From Erwinia sp. SLM-02 (GTDB lineage: Bacteria > Pseudomonadota > Gammaproteobacteria > Enterobacterales > Enterobacteriaceae): 64,000 nt of DNA. The stretch lies in contig NZ_JAQISN010000002.1 in assembly GCF_037450285.1 (NCBI RefSeq), forward strand, positions 620,001 through 684,000, given 5' to 3'. A model generated the notes under the pieces. That model saw nothing but the letters and a program-made list of their open reading frames with translations, made no database searches and was not told the DNA's origin. The first letter of the stretch is position 1. Every line of letters begins with the position of its first letter. The translations under genes were made by a program, and so were the position numbers. Of the stretch, positions 61,130 through 64,000 are shown in pieces.

Positions 61130-61337
61130 GATCGCGCTGACGGGTTTTGCCCCCGGCCGGGCTGGTCCTCGCGCCGCTTCGCGGTCCCTTCACGTCGCGC
61201 GTCAGCCTTACGGACCGCCGCAGACGTGCGTCCTGCACGGCTGCGCCTTTCGCCAGCTTCCCTGCTGGCGAATCCGGGCTTCCTTCCTCCGTTCAGCGCT
61301 GCAGATGCTTCAACCGGGGGCAAACCCTTTCCGCTGC
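61130..61337 (+). repeat. Structured repeat copy R4 (full length)
   Basis: Outer arms GGGTTTTGCCCCCGG (61142-61156) and CCGGGGGCAAACCC (61314-61327) pair with one bulge. The core GGTCCTCGCGCCGCTTCGCG is nearly identical to R2. Hairpin 1 has CGTGC/GCACG around GTCCT, and hairpin 2 (61249-61272) has TTCGCCAGC/GCTGGCGAA around TTCCCT. It fills most of the 344-bp gap between the Crp-like gene and the MFS gene; nothing else is seen there. Confidence 0.9.
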
Positions 61338-61398
61338 TTAGCTTTCGCGTTGCCCGATTAAATATCCCGTTTCGTAAATTCAGCCAGCTTCATCTCTT

Positions 61399-62745
61399 TC
61401 ATTTCAGCGCGGCGGAAGGTTCCGTGGAGCGAGGAACCGCCACCTTGTTATCCATCCCCATGCGGCGCAGCAGCAGGATCATCACGCCGCCGATAAAGGT
61501 CACCAGCGCGAGGAAGTACAGCCCCGCCCGGGCGGAATGGAACGTCTGCTCTGCCCAGACCCGGATATTCGGGGCGACAAAACCGCCCAGATTACCCATC
61601 GAGTTAATCAGCGCAATCCCCGACGCCGCCGCCGTGCCGCCCAGATAGGAAGACGGGAAGGTCCAGTACAGCGGCTGCATCGCCAGATGCCCGGCCGCGG
61701 CCACGCACAGCGCGGTGATGGCGATAACCGGGACGCTGTCAGCAAAGCCGGAGATGGCAATACCCGCCGAGCCGAGCATAAAGGTCACCGCCGCCACGAT
61801 CCGCCGCTCGCCCAGCTTCTCGGAAAGGCGCGGCACGTAATAGACCGCAATCGCCGCGCACAGAGGAGGAATGGCGGTGACAAAGCCCACCAGCAGACCC
61901 ACTTTGGTGCCCATCAGCGTGGCAATCTGCGTCGGCAGGAAGAAGTAAATCCCGTAGCCGCAGACCTGCACGGTAAACCAGATCAGGCACAGATACAGCA
62001 CCTTGATATCCAGCAGCGCCGCCAGCGCGCCCTTCGGCCCGTGAGCAATTTTTTGTTCGTCTTCCGCTGCCAGCTTATCGGAAAGCGCTTTCTTCTCGCT
62101 GGCGTTCAGCCATTTGGCCTTTTCCGGGCGATCGTCCAGGTAAAAAATCACCCACACCCCGACGATAGATGCCAGCAGCCCCTCAACGAGGAACATCATC
62201 TGCCAGCCGTGCAGGCCAAAGGCAAACGGCGTGCCGTCCAGCGTCAGCAGCCCACCCGACAGCGGCCCGCCGATAATAAACGCCAGCGGCGCACCGAACA
62301 GAAAATACCCGGTCACCCTGGCGCGGATATGCAGCGGGAACCAGAACGTCAGATACAAGATCACGCCCGGGAAGAAGCCGGCTTCGCTCACGCCGAGTAA
62401 AAAACGCAGGAAGATAAAAACGTTCTCGGTATGGGCAAACATCATTGAGGCGGAAACTAAACCCCAGGTGATCATAATCCTGCCGAGCCATATTCTGGCG
62501 CCCACCTTATAGAGCAGAATATTGCTGGGCACTTCAAACAGCGCGTAGCCGATAAAGAATATTCCCGCGCCAAATGCATAGGCGGCATCGCTCAGCCCGG
62601 TATCGTACTGAAACTGTTGTTTAGCGAAGCCAATATTAGCCCGGTCCAGATAGGCCAGAATAAACATAAGCGTCACCATCGGGATAATTCTTTTTATCGC
62701 TTTACTGATGGCGACGGACAAATGATCGGGAGACGTATTATCCAT
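61399..62745 (-). CDS. ACS-family MFS transporter of sugar acids
   Basis: A 448-residue anion:cation symporter-type permease with twelve membrane segments. The opening MVTLMFILAYLDRANIGFAKQQ near residue 23 is the hallmark of the family (galactonate, glucarate, rhamnonate and tartrate transporters). FFIGYALFEVPSNILLYKVGARIWLGRIMITWG is near residue 62. It follows the dehydratase gene by 80 bp on the same strand, so the two probably form a sugar-acid uptake and dehydration operon. Confidence 0.92.
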   Translation of the reverse strand: MDNTSPDHLSVAISKAIKRIIPMVTLMFILAYLDRANIGFAKQQFQYDTGLSDAAYAFGAGIFFIGYALFEVPSNILLYKVGARIWLGRIMITWGLVSASMMFAHTENVFIFLRFLLGVSEAGFFPGVILYLTFWFPLHIRARVTGYFLFGAPLAFIIGGPLSGGLLTLDGTPFAFGLHGWQMMFLVEGLLASIVGVWVIFYLDDRPEKAKWLNASEKKALSDKLAAEDEQKIAHGPKGALAALLDIKVLYLCLIWFTVQVCGYGIYFFLPTQIATLMGTKVGLLVGFVTAIPPLCAAIAVYYVPRLSEKLGERRIVAAVTFMLGSAGIAISGFADSVPVIAITALCVAAAGHLAMQPLYWTFPSSYLGGTAAASGIALINSMGNLGGFVAPNIRVWAEQTFHSARAGLYFLALVTFIGGVMILLLRRMGMDNKVAVPRSTEPSAALK

Positions 62746-62825
62746 GACATTCCTCTGCTGATGTTATTTTAATTATCGATACAGTGATGAAATAAAGGGT
62801 ACAGTCCTGAAATAGTAAAACCGGA

Positions 62826-63950
62826 TTATCTGACGCTGAATCGCTCTAAAGCTTCCGGACGTAACGTGGTACCCGCGCCCGGCTCAACAGGCGTTTGATA
62901 CACGCCGTCCTTCACCACCACCGGGTTAACGAAGCAGTCCAGCGTCCACGGAATATACTCCAGCAGCGAGCAGGCCGGGTGCGCCATCACCAGGTGCAGC
63001 TGCGCCTGCATCATATCGCCATGGTGCGGGGTCACCGGCAGATTGAACGCCATGCCCAGGTCGGCAATTTCCCATACCGCCGTCAGCCCGCCGCAGCGCG
63101 TGGCATCGGGCTGCAGGTAGTCAACGGCACCGGCCAGCACAAACTCCTTAAATGAATCAAACTGATACAACAGTTCGCCCAGGGCAATCGGCGTGGTCAT
63201 ATGTTTTGCCAGCTCTTTGTGGCTGGAGACATCATCGTGCCACATCGGCTCTTCGAACCAGGTAATGTCATAGTCGGCCAGACGTGGGCCGTACTGCTTT
63301 GCCGTGCTGATATCCCATTTGGCATTGGCATCCACCATCAGCTGGGCATCGTCACCGATCGCTTTTCTGACGGCTTCAATGCGGCGGATATCCTCTTTCG
63401 GATCCGGCTTGCCGATCTTCATCTTGATGGCGTTAAAGCCTTCTTCGAAGATCATTTTTTTACAGTCATCCACCAGCTCGGCGGTTTCACGCACCAGCCA
63501 TCCGCAGTCGGTGTTATAGGCGGAAACTTTCGCCTGCCTCGATCCGCCAAACAGCTGCCACAGCGGCTGCCCGGCGTGCTTGGCCTTCAGATCCCACAGC
63601 GCGATATCAATCGCCGACAGCGCCATTTGCATCAGCCCGCCGCGCCCTACCCAGATATTGGTTGAGCTGCGGGATAACTTGCGGTGCAGGTGGCGCACTT
63701 CGGTCGGGTCTTCGCCAATCAGCATCGGGCCAAAAACGTCGGTAATAATAGTGGTGATCAGGCGGTCGGTGGTGATATCCGCGTGGGTGCCGGTATGACC
63801 ATAGCCCACCAGACCGCATTCGGTTTCAATCATTACCCCCGGCATGCCCCAGTGGGTAATGCTGTGGGTGGAGTCTCCAATGATGTTTTTCGTCACCGGA
63901 ACATGCATGATAAACGGGGTAAGTTTCTTTATTTTCAGTGTATTAGACAT
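62826..63950 (-). CDS. Enolase-superfamily sugar-acid dehydratase
   Basis: A 374-residue enzyme of the mandelate racemase group. The general base lysine lies in IKMKIG near residue 163. Metal ligands are in LMVDANAKW near residue 193, WFEEPMW near residue 220 and ALGELLYQ near residue 246, and a histidine in VTPHHGDMM near residue 297, with AIDIALWDLKAKHAGQPLWQLFGG near residue 112. Relatives dehydrate acid sugars such as rhamnonate, fuconate, galactarate or lyxonate; I cannot choose among them. The start follows CCAGGTAAAA. The remaining 50 bases to the window edge carry no gene. Confidence 0.92.
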   Translation of the reverse strand: MSNTLKIKKLTPFIMHVPVTKNIIGDSTHSITHWGMPGVMIETECGLVGYGHTGTHADITTDRLITTIITDVFGPMLIGEDPTEVRHLHRKLSRSSTNIWVGRGGLMQMALSAIDIALWDLKAKHAGQPLWQLFGGSRQAKVSAYNTDCGWLVRETAELVDDCKKMIFEEGFNAIKMKIGKPDPKEDIRRIEAVRKAIGDDAQLMVDANAKWDISTAKQYGPRLADYDITWFEEPMWHDDVSSHKELAKHMTTPIALGELLYQFDSFKEFVLAGAVDYLQPDATRCGGLTAVWEIADLGMAFNLPVTPHHGDMMQAQLHLVMAHPACSLLEYIPWTLDCFVNPVVVKDGVYQTPVEPGAGTTLRPEALERFSVR

Positions 63951-64000
63951 CAGTTTTTACCTGGCAATGTTAATGTGGGTATACTCTAACAACGACCCAA

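Noticed and set aside
1..64000. tRNA, rRNA, prophage or integrase-flanked island
   Set aside because: No tRNA-like cloverleaf, rRNA segment, phage structural gene or integrase was seen anywhere in the window.

Overview
The window is a 64-kb piece of a chromosome from the order Enterobacterales. The evidence is dense E. coli-like genes (SbmA, GltP, Acs, ActP, GhxP, SoxR, HscC, GdhA, the srl operon) and gene order. Read leftwards, yjcB, soxS/soxR, ghxP, yjcE, actP-yjcH-acs and gltP follow the E. coli order, with blocks inserted or replaced: pgaABCD plus a diguanylate cyclase between yjcB and soxRS, cidAB/cidR with yfaZ and an Rpn nuclease between yjcE and actP, and the nrf operon missing. A genus such as Erwinia or Pantoea is an inference only.

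Layout. 1-3.4 kb: end of an MFS transporter and a PAS-PAS-GGDEF-EAL protein whose leader looks like a CsrA target. 3.8-9.9 kb: sbmA, an 8-bp tandem repeat, a fused dihydroxyacetone kinase, and a type-2 isopropylmalate synthase behind a terminator-like hairpin, followed by an AraC regulator. 10-16 kb: gltP divergent from acs-yjcH-actP. 16-25.5 kb: rpn, yfaZ, cidAB/cidR, yjcE, ghxP with a PurR box, a GST, and soxR/soxS around a textbook SoxR operator. 25.5-32.6 kb: diguanylate cyclase and pgaDCBA (poly-N-acetylglucosamine). 33-37.7 kb: yjcB, an IS3-type fragment, a DMT exporter with its AraC neighbour, a DUF3828-like protein and an alpha/beta hydrolase. 37.7-46.1 kb: hscC with its J-domain partner, dld, a CycA-type permease and gdhA, followed by a long gene-free AT-rich stretch.

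46.9-53.2 kb: a sugar catabolic island with a LacI regulator, an orphan periplasmic binding protein, a Gfo/Idh/MocA dehydrogenase, a TIM-barrel isomerase and a sugar-porter MFS. Four near-identical operators lie in two pairs, one pair in front of each transcription unit. 53.3-58.4 kb: the complete glucitol operon srlAEBD-gutM-srlR-gutQ, with matching operators in front of srlA and srlR. 58.6-61.4 kb: a nest of five related structured repeats around a higBA-type toxin-antitoxin pair and a Crp/Fnr regulator. 61.4-64 kb: an MFS transporter and an enolase-superfamily sugar-acid dehydratase.

The most novel-looking item is the repeat family at 58.6-61.4 kb. Copies differ in sequence, but their hairpin arms change in a compensatory way and one hairpin keeps its loop sequence, so the folded form appears to be under selection. 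Other leads are the paired looping operators of the LacI island, the Csr-like leader of the GGDEF-EAL gene, the possible attenuator before leuA2 and the 8-bp repeat after sbmA. All calls come from reading the sequence; no database search was run.
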